DNA from: Telmatospirillum sp.
GTDB lineage: Bacteria > Pseudomonadota > Alphaproteobacteria > CACIAM-22H2
Length of the DNA stretch: 45,174 bases
Reading direction: 5' to 3'
Assembly: GCA_020248985.1 (NCBI GenBank)
Contig: JADCGL010000029.1
Location: 1 to 45,174, forward strand
Part shown: positions 33,005 through 42,330 of the stretch, piece by piece
Layout of the letters: every line of letters starts with the position of its first letter
Numbering within the stretch: position 1 is the first letter of the stretch
Notes under the pieces: generated by a model
Seen by the model: only the letters and a program-made list of their open reading frames with translations
Databases searched by the model: none
Told to the model about the DNA's origin: nothing
Made by a program: the position numbers and the translations under genes

Positions 33005-33736
33005 TCAGCCTTGGGCGGGTGGAGGCGGGAGGCTCGCGACCAGGGCCGAGAGCCCGTCGCTGTAGCCGCGCCGCAGTTCGATCCAGTAGGGATCGGTCTT
33101 TTCGAATGTGGTCAGGTTCTGCGCCGAGAAACTGTCGGTGCGGTAGCGCAAGAGATCGATGGGCGCGTCGACCGAGAGATTGCTGCGCATCGTCGCGTCG
33201 AACGATAGCAGAGAAAGCTTCGCCGCTTCTTCGAGCGAACTTGCACCGGTGAGCGCGCGGTCGAGGATTGGCTTGCCGTATTTGGTTTCGCCGATCTGCA
33301 GAAAGCGCGAGCGGTCCGACGCTTCGACGAAATTGCCGGCCGAATAGACGTTGAACAGGCGCGGCGCTTCGCCGGCGATTTGCCCACCCACCAGAAAAGT
33401 GCCGTTGGGATCGCCGAAGGGCTGCACGAAGTTCGCATCGTGCGCCAGCACGGCGCGCAATTTGTTGCCGACGGTCTGGGCGACGTCGAACATCGTGCGC
33501 GCGGCATAGATGTCGAAACCCCATTGGCCGGAGCCTGCGGTTTCGCGTAAGCCCGTGACGACCGCCTGCGTCGTCGCAAGATTGCCGGCCGACAGGATCG
33601 CTATCACGCGCTGGCCGGGCACGTCGAAGACGGCAAGTTTCTTGACGAGGGCCACCTGGTCCACGCCCGCGTTCGAGCGCGAGTCCGAGGCCATGACCAG
33701 TCCGGCCGGCAGGATAATCCCAAGACAGTACGTCAT
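33005..33736 (-). CDS. Anbu-type proteasome-like peptidase
   Basis: The 243-residue protein starts [21 protein letters not shown]. After removal of Met, Thr1 is the expected N-terminal nucleophile, Asp17 (ASDSR) is at the canonical position, and Lys31/Lys32 lie near the canonical Lys33. This matches Anbu, the bacterial ancestral beta-subunit family of Ntn hydrolases. ATG 33736 has AGGAGG about 8 bases upstream; a TTG six bases earlier would bury the nucleophile and is rejected. Anbu is usually encoded with alpha-E, transglutaminase-like and ATP-grasp proteins, none of which appear here. Instead it precedes a molybdenum hydroxylase gene by 34 bases. Its substrates are not known. Confidence 0.9.
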   Translation of the reverse strand: MTYCLGIILPAGLVMASDSRSNAGVDQVALVKKLAVFDVPGQRVIAILSAGNLATTQAVVTGLRETAGSGQWGFDIYAARTMFDVAQTVGNKLRAVLAHDANFVQPFGDPNGTFLVGGQIAGEAPRLFNVYSAGNFVEASDRSRFLQIGETKYGKPILDRALTGASSLEEAAKLSLLSFDATMRSNLSVDAPIDLLRYRTDSFSAQNLTTFEKTDPYWIELRRGYSDGLSALVASLPPPPAQG

Positions 33737-33838
33737 CCCCAACCCCTCCTACCCCAACCCCACCGAGAACCCAGCATCGACTTTGGCGCGCGAAGCTGCA
33801 AGTCTGTCGTTTCGGACAAAGGCGTTCGCAGGGCAGAC

Positions 33839-34768
33839 ATGCGCGACATGGAACTGCAGGAATTGGTCGATGCGGTATGCGCCGATGTCGGCGGGCATCT
33901 CGGGCGCGGCCGTGTTGCGGACTATATACCGGCCTTGGCGCGCGTCGATCCGCGGCATTTCGGCCTCGCGATCGCAAGCGTGGACGGCCGCCACGCGGCC
34001 GGCGGCGATGCCGACATGCCGTTTTCGATCCAGAGCATTTCGAAGGTGTTTGCGCTCACGCTCGCCCTTGATCGCATCGGCGATCCGCTGTGGCAACGCG
34101 TCGGCCGCGAACCGTCCGGATCGCCGTTCAATTCGATCGTGCAGCTCGAGCGCGAGCAGGGCATTCCGCGCAATCCGCTGATCAATGCAGGCGCATTGGT
34201 CGTGACCGACTGCCTCCTCGCCGGCCGCGCACCCGATGATGCGATTGCGGACATTCTAGAGTTCATGCGCGTGCGTGCGCACGATGCGGCCGTTTGCGTC
34301 GATGGCGAAGTGGCAGCGTCTGAAGCCGAGACCGGTTTCCGCAATGCGAGCCTCGCCAATTTCATCCGCGCCTTCGGCAATATCGCTCATCCAGTTGCCG
34401 ACGTGCTGGCGACCTATTTCAGCCAATGCGCGCTCAGCATGGATTGCCGCCAACTGGCACAGGCAGCGCTCTATCTTGCCAATGACGGCATCGATCCACG
34501 CGACGGCGAGATTGTGATCGATGCGGAGGGTGCACGCCGCATCAACGCGATCATGATGACGTGCGGGCATTACGACGCGTCGGGCGATTTTGCGTTCCGC
34601 GTCGGCCTGCCCGGCAAAAGCGGCGTGGGCGGCGGGATTCTGGCGATCGCCCCCGGCAAAGCCGCGATCGCCGCTTGGGCGCCCGGCCTCAACGACCAGG
34701 GAAATTCGCTGGTCGGGGCCTTAGCGCTCGAACGCCTGTCGCGCCGCACCGGCTGGTCGGTATTCTGA
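33839..34768 (+). CDS. glsA: glutaminase, serine-dependent beta-lactamase-like family
   Basis: The 309-residue enzyme belongs to the glutaminase A family, with Ser66 and Lys69 in [11 protein letters not shown] forming the catalytic Ser-x-x-Lys pair. [13 protein letters not shown] and the C-terminal [12 protein letters not shown] complete the pattern. It hydrolyses L-glutamine to glutamate and ammonia in the cytoplasm. Length is normal. ATG 33839 has AGGG six bases upstream; ATG 33848 is a possible alternative. It is divergent to the Anbu-like gene and convergent, 3 bases apart, with the ModA-like gene. A glutamate-synthase-like protein encoded nearby on the other strand may reflect shared nitrogen metabolism. 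Confidence 0.94.
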   Translation: MRDMELQELVDAVCADVGGHLGRGRVADYIPALARVDPRHFGLAIASVDGRHAAGGDADMPFSIQSISKVFALTLALDRIGDPLWQRVGREPSGSPFNSIVQLEREQGIPRNPLINAGALVVTDCLLAGRAPDDAIADILEFMRVRAHDAAVCVDGEVAASEAETGFRNASLANFIRAFGNIAHPVADVLATYFSQCALSMDCRQLAQAALYLANDGIDPRDGEIVIDAEGARRINAIMMTCGHYDASGDFAFRVGLPGKSGVGGGILAIAPGKAAIAAWAPGLNDQGNSLVGALALERLSRRTGWSVF

Positions 34769-34771
34769 CCT

Positions 34772-35524
34772 TCAGCTATTCGGCGTTTCCATGCCGGCAT
34801 TGCGCAGGACGGCTCCGGCGGCGGGGCTGCGCAGATATGCCAAGAAAGCGCGCGCGGCCTCGGGCTGCGACGGGTTCGTCGAGAGGCCGGCTGCGTAGGT
34901 CGTGATCAGTTGGATCGCGGCGGGCAGCGGCCCGATCATGGTCACACCTTTGACCGGCAGGATTTCGCTGATCTGGTGCACGACGATGTCGGCCTCGCCG
35001 CGCGCCACAATCTCGGCGACATAGCCGCCGGCCTGCGTTTTGGTTTTGGGCGCCATCTCGGCGGCAAGCCCCGCGCGCTCGAGCCAATTGCGGAAATAGA
35101 TGCCGCTCGTGGCGCCCGAGGCCGGATCGACATAGGCGATGGCGCGGGCTGCGCGCAAGGCGGCGATGAACGCATCGACGCTCGAGATGTCGGGCTTGGG
35201 ATCGGCATCGCGCACACCCACGCCGACCCCAACGCTTGCGATATTGGCACGCGTGCCGGGGGCGAGTTTGCCCTTGTCGATCAGATCGTCGATCGCGGCG
35301 GGAACGATCACGACCACGTCGTAGGCTTCGCCTGCTTGCACGCGGCGCGCAGCCCCGCCGGCCGTGTCCGACGTCAAGATTGCGCGATGGCCGGTTGCGG
35401 CTTCGAACTGTTTGGCGAGCGCTTCGACGACGGCGCGCGTGGCGCCGGTGCACAGGACCGGAAAATCGACGGCATGGGCGGGCAGGGCCACCAGCAGGCT
35501 CAAAGCGGCGAGGACAAATCGCAT
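34772..35524 (-). CDS. ModA-like (molybdate/tungstate type) ABC substrate-binding protein, orphan
   Basis: The 250-residue protein has a short signal peptide (RFVLAALSLLVALPAHA). The mature type 2 binding fold resembles ModA-like proteins, with VLCTGATRAVVEALAKQFE, AGEAYDVVVIVPAAID, AIAYVDPASGATSGIYF and ADIVVHQISEILPVKGV. ModA-type proteins bind molybdate or tungstate, but looser relatives bind other ligands, and no permease or ATPase gene adjoins it. GAAGGAG lies about 9 bases before ATG 35524, which is 14 bases after the stop of the glutamate-synthase-like gene, so the two are probably co-transcribed. The molybdenum hydroxylase encoded nearby would need molybdate; that link is speculative. 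Confidence 0.83.
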   Translation of the reverse strand: MRFVLAALSLLVALPAHAVDFPVLCTGATRAVVEALAKQFEAATGHRAILTSDTAGGAARRVQAGEAYDVVVIVPAAIDDLIDKGKLAPGTRANIASVGVGVGVRDADPKPDISSVDAFIAALRAARAIAYVDPASGATSGIYFRNWLERAGLAAEMAPKTKTQAGGYVAEIVARGEADIVVHQISEILPVKGVTMIGPLPAAIQLITTYAAGLSTNPSQPEAARAFLAYLRSPAAGAVLRNAGMETPNS

Positions 35525-35538
35525 TGTCTTTTTCTCCT

Positions 35539-37182
35539 TCAGAAGCGGTCGCTGCGCGCGAGCTGCCAGGCTTCGGCGAAGCCCGGATGGTCGGTGTCGC
35601 CCAGGATCTCGCCGGGCTTCAGGAAGCGGTAGACTTGCGCAAACGTCGCGACCTCGTTGGGGCCCAAGCGCCGCGACACGTGGTGCGGGCGCAATTCGCG
35701 CGGGTGCGTGAGGCCCGCCGCGGCGATGAGTTCGGCAAGGGCCGTGACGGTCGATTTGTGGAACTGGGCCACGCGCGCAGCCTTGTCGGGCACCACGAGG
35801 GCCAACTGGCGCACTTTGTCTTGCGTGGCGACACCTGTCGGGCAGCGGTCGGTATGGCAGCTTTGCGACTGGATGCAGCCGACCGCGAACATGAAGCCGC
35901 GCGCCGAGTTGCACCAATCGGCCCCAAGCGCCATCACTCGCGCCATGTCGAAGGCCGAGGTGATCTTGCCGCTGGCGCCGATCTTGATGCGGTCGCGGAT
36001 GCCGAGGCCGACAAGCGCATTGTGCGCGAACACAAGCCCGTCGCGCAGCGGCGTGCCGACATGGTCGAGGAATTCGAGCGGGGCGGCACCCGTACCGCCT
36101 TCCGAGCCGTCGATCACGATGAAGTCGGGATAGGTGTCGGCCTCGAGCATGGCTTTGCAAATGCCGAGAAACTCGATCGGGTGGCCGATGCAAAGCTTGA
36201 AGCCGACCGGTTTGCCGCCGCAAAGGTCGCGCAATTGGGCGATGAACTGCACGAGCCCCATCGGCGTCGAAAAAGCCGGGTGGGACGCAGGCGACACGCA
36301 ATCGACACCTTGCGGCACGCCGCGTGCGGCCGCAATTTCGGCCGAAACTTTGGGCCCCGGCAATACGCCGCCATGGCCGGGTTTGGCACCCTGGCTCAGT
36401 TTGATCTCGACCATTTTGATCTGCGGATCGATGGCTTGGGCGGCGAAGCGTTCGGGCGAGAAACTGCCATCCGGATTGCGGCAGCCGAAATAGCCGCTGC
36501 CGATCTCCCAGATGATGTCGCCGCCATTTTCGCGATGGTACTGGCTGTAGCCGCCTTCGCCGGTGTCATGCGCGAATCCGCCGATCGCAGCGCCCTTGTT
36601 GAGCGCGCGGATCGCGTTCGCTGAAAGGGCGCCGAAGCTCATGGCCGATATGTTGAACACCGAGGCCGAGTAGGGCTGCTTGCAGTCCGGCCCGCCGATT
36701 GTGATGCGCAGCGGTTCGGTGTGGTGCGTGGCCGGTGCTATCGAATGGTTGATCCATTCGAAGCCGGTTTCGTAGACGTCGAGCTGCGTGCCGAAGGGAC
36801 GCTTGTCGAGGTCGGCCTTGGCGCGCTGGTACACGATCGAGCGTTTGCTGCGGTTGAACGGCACGCCGTCGGTGTCGCTTTCCAGGAAATACTGGCGGAT
36901 TTCGGGCCGCATCTCCTCGAACAGAAAGCGTATGTGGGCGGCGATCGGATAGTTGCGCAGGATGCTGTGCTGTTTTTGCAGAATGTCCCGGGTTCCGAGG
37001 CCCGCCAGTACGGCCGCGACGAGAAAAGGCGTCACGAACCAGCTGTTCGCGAGCATCGCCACCCCGAAGCCGAGCGTGGCGAGCAGGGCAACCGTGTAGG
37101 TTATGTAGCGCGGCGAAACGGCTAGCTTGATCCACTGCAGCGGCGTGAGGGCGGGAAACTCGGTTCTGGCCGTGTTCTGCAC
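35539..37182 (-). CDS. FMN-binding glutamate synthase-like protein with N-terminal membrane segments
   Basis: The 547-residue protein has two hydrophobic segments near residues 28-65, then a glutamate synthase (GltB central/FMN) TIM barrel. Motifs include FNISAMSFGALSANAI, GEGGYSQYHRENGGD, KPGHGGVLPGPKV and IVIDGSEGGTGAAP. The cluster motif CIQSQSCHTDRC fits the 3Fe-4S binding pattern of GltB. The amidotransferase domain is missing, so it is a stand-alone FMN/Fe-S member of the family, probably membrane-associated, and its reaction is not known. The start is a GTG with GGGGAG about 8 bases upstream. It lies 92 bases downstream of dabA and directly upstream of the ModA-like gene. Confidence 0.9.
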   Translation of the reverse strand: MQNTARTEFPALTPLQWIKLAVSPRYITYTVALLATLGFGVAMLANSWFVTPFLVAAVLAGLGTRDILQKQHSILRNYPIAAHIRFLFEEMRPEIRQYFLESDTDGVPFNRSKRSIVYQRAKADLDKRPFGTQLDVYETGFEWINHSIAPATHHTEPLRITIGGPDCKQPYSASVFNISAMSFGALSANAIRALNKGAAIGGFAHDTGEGGYSQYHRENGGDIIWEIGSGYFGCRNPDGSFSPERFAAQAIDPQIKMVEIKLSQGAKPGHGGVLPGPKVSAEIAAARGVPQGVDCVSPASHPAFSTPMGLVQFIAQLRDLCGGKPVGFKLCIGHPIEFLGICKAMLEADTYPDFIVIDGSEGGTGAAPLEFLDHVGTPLRDGLVFAHNALVGLGIRDRIKIGASGKITSAFDMARVMALGADWCNSARGFMFAVGCIQSQSCHTDRCPTGVATQDKVRQLALVVPDKAARVAQFHKSTVTALAELIAAAGLTHPRELRPHHVSRRLGPNEVATFAQVYRFLKPGEILGDTDHPGFAEAWQLARSDRF

Positions 37183-37274
37183 TGTGCGTTCTCCCCGAAG
37201 CCGCGGCGCGTTCTTGCGCTTGCGTCAGCGACTCTAGCGAGGATCGGGTGAAACGCCAACAGCACTTGCGGGAC

Positions 37275-39767
37275 CTAAATTTCCGCCCATTGCAGATCGC
37301 CGCGGTAGCGGCGGATCGTGCGGCCTTCGTCGGCCAGCGCATAGAGATGGACCCAGCCATTGTCGACGAGCTGGCGCACGCCTTCGTGCTTGGCGATGAT
37401 GCGGTTCATCTCGGCCTCCGGCGCTTCGATGAACACGTTGAGGCGCAGCGGCTCGTGCACGAAGCGCTGGCCGTCATGGACCGACTGAAAGGGCAGCCCG
37501 GTCTTGAGGTCGCCCGCATTGCCTTCGAGCACGCCCAAAGCGCCGACCACATTGTGCAGCACTTTGTTGCCGCTGCCGAAGCTGCGGTTATTCACGGTCG
37601 AGCCGAAATACTGCAGATTGATCCAACTCGCGACGACCATCGGCGCGGTCATGATGAGTTCGAGCACGCCGAAGCTGCTGTCTTGCGTCCAGTCGTAATT
37701 GTGCAGGAAGGCGCGCCCGCCCAGATCGAGACCGCGCGTGCGCGCGCGGGGGGCCGCGATGAAGGCCGCATTGCCAGCAAGCCCCCATTCGGGGCGCACT
37801 TGCGACCAGTCGCGGCTGCGAGCGGCGATCTGCGCATCGGTCGAGCCGCCCGCGTCGAGGGCAAGCAAGCCCGCGCGTTCGGCGCGCGCCAAGGTACCTG
37901 CTTTGGCGAGTACGGCCTCAAGCTGGGCCAGCTCCGCGCGGTGGCTCTGCGGCACGCTCGAAGCGTTGTAGATCGTAACCTTGTCCGTCGTCGTGTCGTG
38001 TAAGCAGCCGAGGAACCAAGTGTCGTCCGGTATGTCGAGCCCGCGCACGCGCAAGCCTTCGCGCACGCGCGCATCGTTGAGGATGGCGGCGGCGACGCGT
38101 GCATTGGCCTCGCCCGTATGCCCGCCGCAGGCCCCGCAATCGAGGCCCGAGGCGTGCGGATTGTTGACCGTGGTGCTGCCGTGACCTGCCAGCAGCACGA
38201 GGCGCGCGAAATTGCCGGTCATCGACATGGCGCGCAGCACGGCCTCGGCCATGGCGACGCGCCGCTCGGGCTCGAAGCCGGTCGGACGACCGGCAACCGT
38301 GCGCGGCTCGATGCGCGGACCCAGCCGTGCGGACACGAACCGGTCGAGCCCGTCGCGCGCCGGATCGGGCACGGGGCGCGTGAGGCCGAGCCCGTCGCCC
38401 GCGAGTTTGGCGGCAAAGGCAAGGCCCAGCGTTTCCACATAGGTGAAGGACGATACGGCCGACAATTTGAACGACTTCCACGCCTTGGCCGCGCGTCGCC
38501 GGAGCAGCCGCAAGCCCAGAATCTCAGTCTCTTCGTCCGCCGACGCACCCGCGACCTGTTCGCACACCACGATGCCAGGCGTCAGCAGCACCGGGCATTG
38601 CGCACCGCCGCGTGTGTTGCCGATCGGTACATATTCGATGGGAAAGCCGAAAAAGCCCGCAAAGCCGATCGTCTCGACGCTGGGGGCGGCCGTCTCAAGC
38701 GCGCGGCGGAAGATCTCGGAGCGCACATCGATGCAGAAAGCGGCTTGCACCGCTTTGCGCGCCGGCGGCGCGGTCGGGCCCGCAGCTATATTGGCTCTGA
38801 GGCGCTGCAGCAATCCGCGCTGATAGGCGATTTCGAATGCGTTCTGCAGAACAATATCAACGGCAAGGTCGCGTTCGGCCGTGGCGAGTTCGTCGTCGGG
38901 TGCGGCTGCTGCGGCTTGCATCGCTTCCACCCAAGCGGCGCGAAACGCCGGGTCGTTGCGCTCTTTGAACAGCGCATAGCCCCACGCAAGGCGGATGGCC
39001 AACAGTTCGACCATGTGTTCGTTGCGCCGCCCGTAGAGCGCATCGTCCCACACGCGGTAGCGCACATAGGCGGCCCAGCCTTGGATGTCGAAAAAGGCGC
39101 GGTGCAGATAGTCGGCGACAGCTCGCTCGGGGATGGCCAAGGCCTCAACGATGGTCGCGATCGTTTCGTGTGCATCTTCGGGCAGAGAAGCGACATTCTG
39201 CCGGAAATGTTTGACGCCCATCGCTTCGGGATTGCGGTCGAAGCGCATGGCCGCCCGCCACGCCGCGTAAGGGGCAAGATCGCGCCACGGCATCTTCCAC
39301 GCGGCTTGCGCTTCGTCGTAGTAGCCCGAACAGAATTTCGAAATCTCGTCGATCATGAAGGCTGTCCCGGCGGCAAAACGGTCGCCTCGCGCGAGCTTTT
39401 CGAGCACGTCGGCGACTGTCGCGACCACGGCCGCCGGCGTTTGCAAAGCGCTCGGGGTGGTGCGGACAGCCTGCTTGAACGCGTGCAAATCGCGCGGCAG
39501 ATCGAGCTTCGCATCGGCTGCGGCGAGGGCGGCGGCAAGGTCCGAATCGGTTACGAAACCGTCGGCGATGCGCGCTTGGTAGAAGCTGCGCGGCATCAGC
39601 ATGTCGGTGCGCGCAACGCGTTTCAGCGTGGCGCAGGTGGCGGCGAAGCTGCGTTCGGCAAAACCCAGGAACGGATTGACCGCGACGAAATGCTTGAGCG
39701 GCCAGAGCGGGGCGATGCGGTTGCATGCCGCCGCGATCGCGGTTTTGAGAGCAGGTGCGGCGGTCAT
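37275..39767 (-). CDS. dabA: DabA, inorganic carbon accumulation subunit (UPF0753/DUF2309)
   Basis: The 830-residue protein is the carbonic-anhydrase-like subunit of the DAB inorganic carbon pump. Predicted zinc ligands are Cys345 and Asp347 (FCIDVRSE), His529 (AGHGSTTVNN) and Cys544 (LDCGACGG). The 15-residue gap between the last two equals that of the characterised Halothiobacillus DabA. LKHFVAVNPFLGF and LELIMTAPMVVASWINLQYF are further family motifs. With DabB it is thought to hydrate CO2 at the membrane, driven by a cation gradient. ATG 39767 has AAGGAG about 8 bases upstream and overlaps the dabB stop by 4 bases. A longer upstream frame belongs to the shadow of dabB. Confidence 0.94.
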   Translation of the reverse strand: MTAAPALKTAIAAACNRIAPLWPLKHFVAVNPFLGFAERSFAATCATLKRVARTDMLMPRSFYQARIADGFVTDSDLAAALAAADAKLDLPRDLHAFKQAVRTTPSALQTPAAVVATVADVLEKLARGDRFAAGTAFMIDEISKFCSGYYDEAQAAWKMPWRDLAPYAAWRAAMRFDRNPEAMGVKHFRQNVASLPEDAHETIATIVEALAIPERAVADYLHRAFFDIQGWAAYVRYRVWDDALYGRRNEHMVELLAIRLAWGYALFKERNDPAFRAAWVEAMQAAAAAPDDELATAERDLAVDIVLQNAFEIAYQRGLLQRLRANIAAGPTAPPARKAVQAAFCIDVRSEIFRRALETAAPSVETIGFAGFFGFPIEYVPIGNTRGGAQCPVLLTPGIVVCEQVAGASADEETEILGLRLLRRRAAKAWKSFKLSAVSSFTYVETLGLAFAAKLAGDGLGLTRPVPDPARDGLDRFVSARLGPRIEPRTVAGRPTGFEPERRVAMAEAVLRAMSMTGNFARLVLLAGHGSTTVNNPHASGLDCGACGGHTGEANARVAAAILNDARVREGLRVRGLDIPDDTWFLGCLHDTTTDKVTIYNASSVPQSHRAELAQLEAVLAKAGTLARAERAGLLALDAGGSTDAQIAARSRDWSQVRPEWGLAGNAAFIAAPRARTRGLDLGGRAFLHNYDWTQDSSFGVLELIMTAPMVVASWINLQYFGSTVNNRSFGSGNKVLHNVVGALGVLEGNAGDLKTGLPFQSVHDGQRFVHEPLRLNVFIEAPEAEMNRIIAKHEGVRQLVDNGWVHLYALADEGRTIRRYRGDLQWAEI

Positions 39768-41341
39768 TTCGAGTCTCCTTGCGGCCACAGGCGGATGGCC
39801 AAGCGGTTGGCCCGGCTGTTCACGTAAAGCCCGTTCGAGAGATGGACGTAGATGGCCTGCCAGAACGGCCCGTTCGTGCGGCGGCCAAGTTCGCCCTGCA
39901 GCAGCGTGACGGCGGCAAAGGCCAGGATGACGAAGCCCACGAGCACAAGATCGAACGGCCCGCCGAGCGCTTGCGTCGGCGCCACGGCCCCGCGCAGCAA
40001 GGCTTCGGCGCCGGCTTGGAGTGCGAAATACAGCGCTGCAACGGCGGCGGCGGTCGCGGCAGCGATGCCGAGCACATACATGTTGGGCCGCTCGTCGATC
40101 GCGTTCGACACGTAAAGGGCCACGCCGAGCAGCATGATGGCGCCGAGCGCGAACACGCCGGGTTTGTCGCCGATGCTGGCCCCGAACAGGGCCGCGACCG
40201 CAAACGCTGCGCCGAGCACGCCGATGAGAGCGATCGCATTGCGCGCCGGATGCGGCTGGCCGCCGGGACTCGGGCTCCACGAGGCGCGCAAAAGGTCGAT
40301 GACGCTACCCGACGACAGGAACGCATGCGCCTTGTAGAGCGAGTGCGCCACGATGTGCAGCAACGCTGCCGAAAAAGCGCCGAGCCCGCATTGCAGCAGC
40401 ATGAAGCCCATCTGCGCCACGGTCGAATAGGCGAGGCTGACCTTGACCGAGGTCTGCGTCAGCATCACGAGCGATCCGAACAACGCCGTGACCGCACCCA
40501 CGATCGCGAGTGCGTCGAGGGCCGTTCCCGACAGCGCCATCGCATCCGACAAGCGCAGAACGAGGAAGCCGCCCGCATTGACGATGCCGGCATGCAGCAG
40601 CGCCGAGACGGGCGTCGGCGTTTCCATGACCTCGAGAATCCAGCCATGCAGAGGAAACTGCGCCGATTTGAGCAGGGCTGCGACGACGACGAGAAGGGTT
40701 GCGACATGCAGCGAGGTCGTAGCATCGCCGGCCGCAGCCGCCTTGGCCGCGACAGCGATCGCCTGCACGTCGAAGCTGCCGAAATTCGCGAACAGCAGAA
40801 GCGCGGCGAGACCGAGAGCCGCGTCGCTGAGGCGGCTCACGATGAATTTCTTGCGCGCGGCAAGGCGGGCGGCCGGTCGCTCGGCATAGAACAGCAGAAG
40901 CTTGTTGAGCAAAAGGCTTGTCGCAATCCAAGCGCCGAGCAGCTGCACGAGATTGCCCGAGACGACGAGAAACTGCACGGAAGCGACCGTCAGGCACAGG
41001 CGGCGCACGAAGCGCGCGTGCTGCGGGTCGCCGTCGAGATAGTTGCGGCTGAAGCGCACCACGACGAGCCCGACGAACCCCACCAGCACGAACATCGCGA
41101 CGCTGAGCGCGTCGAACGTGAAGCTGATGCCGGCCCCTTTGAGGGTGAGGATGTCGGCGTGCCGTGCGCCTGTGAACGCGACGGTCGCGGCGGCGGCGAC
41201 GGCACACGCGAGGGCGAAGGCGGCGGCCAGCGTGGCACGGTCGGCGACGGCGCGGCCGGAAGCCGCGGCGGCTGCCGCAAAGCCGACGCCGGCAAGGGCT
41301 GCAGGCCCAAGCGCAAATATCCAAGACAGTTCGGCAAACAT
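39764..41341 (-). CDS. dabB: DabB, NADH-quinone oxidoreductase L/proton-antiporter-like membrane subunit
   Basis: The 525-residue membrane protein has about 13 hydrophobic segments and the proton-conducting antiporter domain (NuoL/MrpA type), with ALLKSAQFPLHGWILEVMETP and PVSALLHAGIVNAGGFLV. These motifs carry the Lys and His residues typical of ion-translocating subunits. In DAB complexes it anchors DabA and conducts cations. It is shorter than NuoL, as expected for DabB. CGGAG precedes ATG 41341. It is the first gene of the minus-strand dab run and is divergent, 110 bases apart, from a LysR-type regulator that probably controls it. Confidence 0.93.
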   Translation of the reverse strand: MFAELSWIFALGPAALAGVGFAAAAAASGRAVADRATLAAAFALACAVAAAATVAFTGARHADILTLKGAGISFTFDALSVAMFVLVGFVGLVVVRFSRNYLDGDPQHARFVRRLCLTVASVQFLVVSGNLVQLLGAWIATSLLLNKLLLFYAERPAARLAARKKFIVSRLSDAALGLAALLLFANFGSFDVQAIAVAAKAAAAGDATTSLHVATLLVVVAALLKSAQFPLHGWILEVMETPTPVSALLHAGIVNAGGFLVLRLSDAMALSGTALDALAIVGAVTALFGSLVMLTQTSVKVSLAYSTVAQMGFMLLQCGLGAFSAALLHIVAHSLYKAHAFLSSGSVIDLLRASWSPSPGGQPHPARNAIALIGVLGAAFAVAALFGASIGDKPGVFALGAIMLLGVALYVSNAIDERPNMYVLGIAAATAAAVAALYFALQAGAEALLRGAVAPTQALGGPFDLVLVGFVILAFAAVTLLQGELGRRTNGPFWQAIYVHLSNGLYVNSRANRLAIRLWPQGDSK

Positions 41342-41409
41342 GGCGACTCCGTTGGGGGGTGATCGAAAGTCGGCCAGGGAGGTACCGCGGTGCAGATCAT
41401 GCGTTCCAG

Positions 41410-41446
41410 TTCAAAGATTGAAAAAAATTGTTCTGTTTAATAGAAT
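41410..41446 (+). promoter_or_regulatory. LysR-type binding dyad and promoter in the dabB/LysR divergent region
   Basis: TTCAAAGATTGAA at 41410-41422 is a T-N11-A site with perfect 5-bp arms (TTCAA/TTGAA), the classic LysR recognition form. It overlaps TTGAAA (41418-41423), which with TAGAAT (41441-41446) and a 17-base spacer makes a good promoter for the LysR gene. A second weaker dyad TTCT-N7-AGAA at 41431-41445 is centred 22 bases from the first. Transcription from this promoter should start about 6-7 bases after the -10, at or next to the ATG at 41452. Confidence 0.65.
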
Positions 41447-41451
41447 AAGGG

Positions 41452-42321
41452 ATGGCCGCCCTGAATTTCCGCCATCTGCTGTATTTCCACGCGATCGCTG
41501 CGGCCGACGGGCTTACGCGCGCGGCCAAGCGACTCAACGTGTCGCCGTCCGCTCTGTCGATCCAGCTGCAGCAGCTCGAGCATCAGCTCGGCCACACGCT
41601 GTTCGAGCGGCGCGGCCGGCGCCTCGTGCTGACCGAGGCCGGGCGCATGGTGCGCGAGCGGGCGGCCGCGATCTTCGCGGCCGGCGACGAGCTTGTGGCA
41701 AGCCTCAAGGGGGCGCAGCCTTCGGCGCGCGGGGCGGTGCGCGTGGGCGCCCTCGCCACGCTGTCGCGCAATTTCCAAATGCAGTTTCTGCGCCCGCTTT
41801 TGGGCCGCAAGGACGTCGAGATCGTGCTGCGCTCAGGCACGTTGCGCGAATTGCTGCAGGGGCTCGAGGCGCACCGGATCGACGTGCTGCTCGCCAATCT
41901 CGCACCGCCGCGCGACGCGGCAACGCCGTGGATATCGCGCCTCATCGCCGACCAGCCGGTCAGCCTCGTCGGCCATCCGCGCCATGCGCGGAAGCGTCGA
42001 CGCCTCGACGATCTTTTGGCGCACGAGCCGCTCGTGGTGCCGACGGCCGAAAGCAGCGTGCGCGGCGATCTCGACGCGTTTCTGGCGCGCCGCGACATTC
42101 GTGCGACCTTTGCAGCCGAAGTCGACGACATGGCGATGTTGCGCCTGCTGGCGCGCGAGGATATCGGGCTTGCGGTGGTGCCGCCCATCGTGGTGCGCGA
42201 CGAGCTGGAGGCAGGTACGCTCGTCGAGTTGCGCCGTTTGCCCGATCTCAAAGAGCGTTTCTACGCGATCACGCTCGCGCGGAAATTCCCGAATCCGCTT
42301 CTGGCGGCTTTGCTGAAGTAA
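41452..42321 (+). CDS. LysR-family transcriptional regulator (NhaR-like), probable dab regulator
   Basis: The 289-residue regulator has an N-terminal winged helix-turn-helix, LNFRHLLYFHAIAAADGLTRAAKRLNVS split over residues 4-31. The segment LEHQLGHTLFERRGRRLVLT follows, then a LysR substrate-binding domain (from about residue 95). The N-terminus resembles the NhaR-type subgroup. Divergent orientation to dabB and a T-N11-A dyad between them suggest it senses carbon or ionic status and controls dabBA and itself. The ATG lies only a few bases after the predicted transcription start and has no normally spaced ribosome binding site, so the mRNA may be leaderless. It ends 9 bases from the convergent adhesin-E-like gene. 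Confidence 0.92.
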   Translation: MAALNFRHLLYFHAIAAADGLTRAAKRLNVSPSALSIQLQQLEHQLGHTLFERRGRRLVLTEAGRMVRERAAAIFAAGDELVASLKGAQPSARGAVRVGALATLSRNFQMQFLRPLLGRKDVEIVLRSGTLRELLQGLEAHRIDVLLANLAPPRDAATPWISRLIADQPVSLVGHPRHARKRRRLDDLLAHEPLVVPTAESSVRGDLDAFLARRDIRATFAAEVDDMAMLRLLAREDIGLAVVPPIVVRDELEAGTLVELRRLPDLKERFYAITLARKFPNPLLAALLK

Positions 42322-42330
42322 AGTTCCGGT

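Noticed and set aside
30589-33252. 887-residue plus-strand open frame
   Set aside because: Antisense to the molybdenum hydroxylase gene, whose motifs are complete; the frame has shadow-type composition and no domain.
34772-36301. Extended ModA-like frame of 509 residues
   Set aside because: The upstream part is antisense-free but overlaps the GltB-like gene in another frame; the signal peptide begins at ATG 35524 with a ribosome binding site.
37275-40280. Extended dabA start giving about 1000 residues
   Set aside because: The extra N-terminus is the shadow of dabB; ATG 39767 has a ribosome binding site and gives the family N-terminus.
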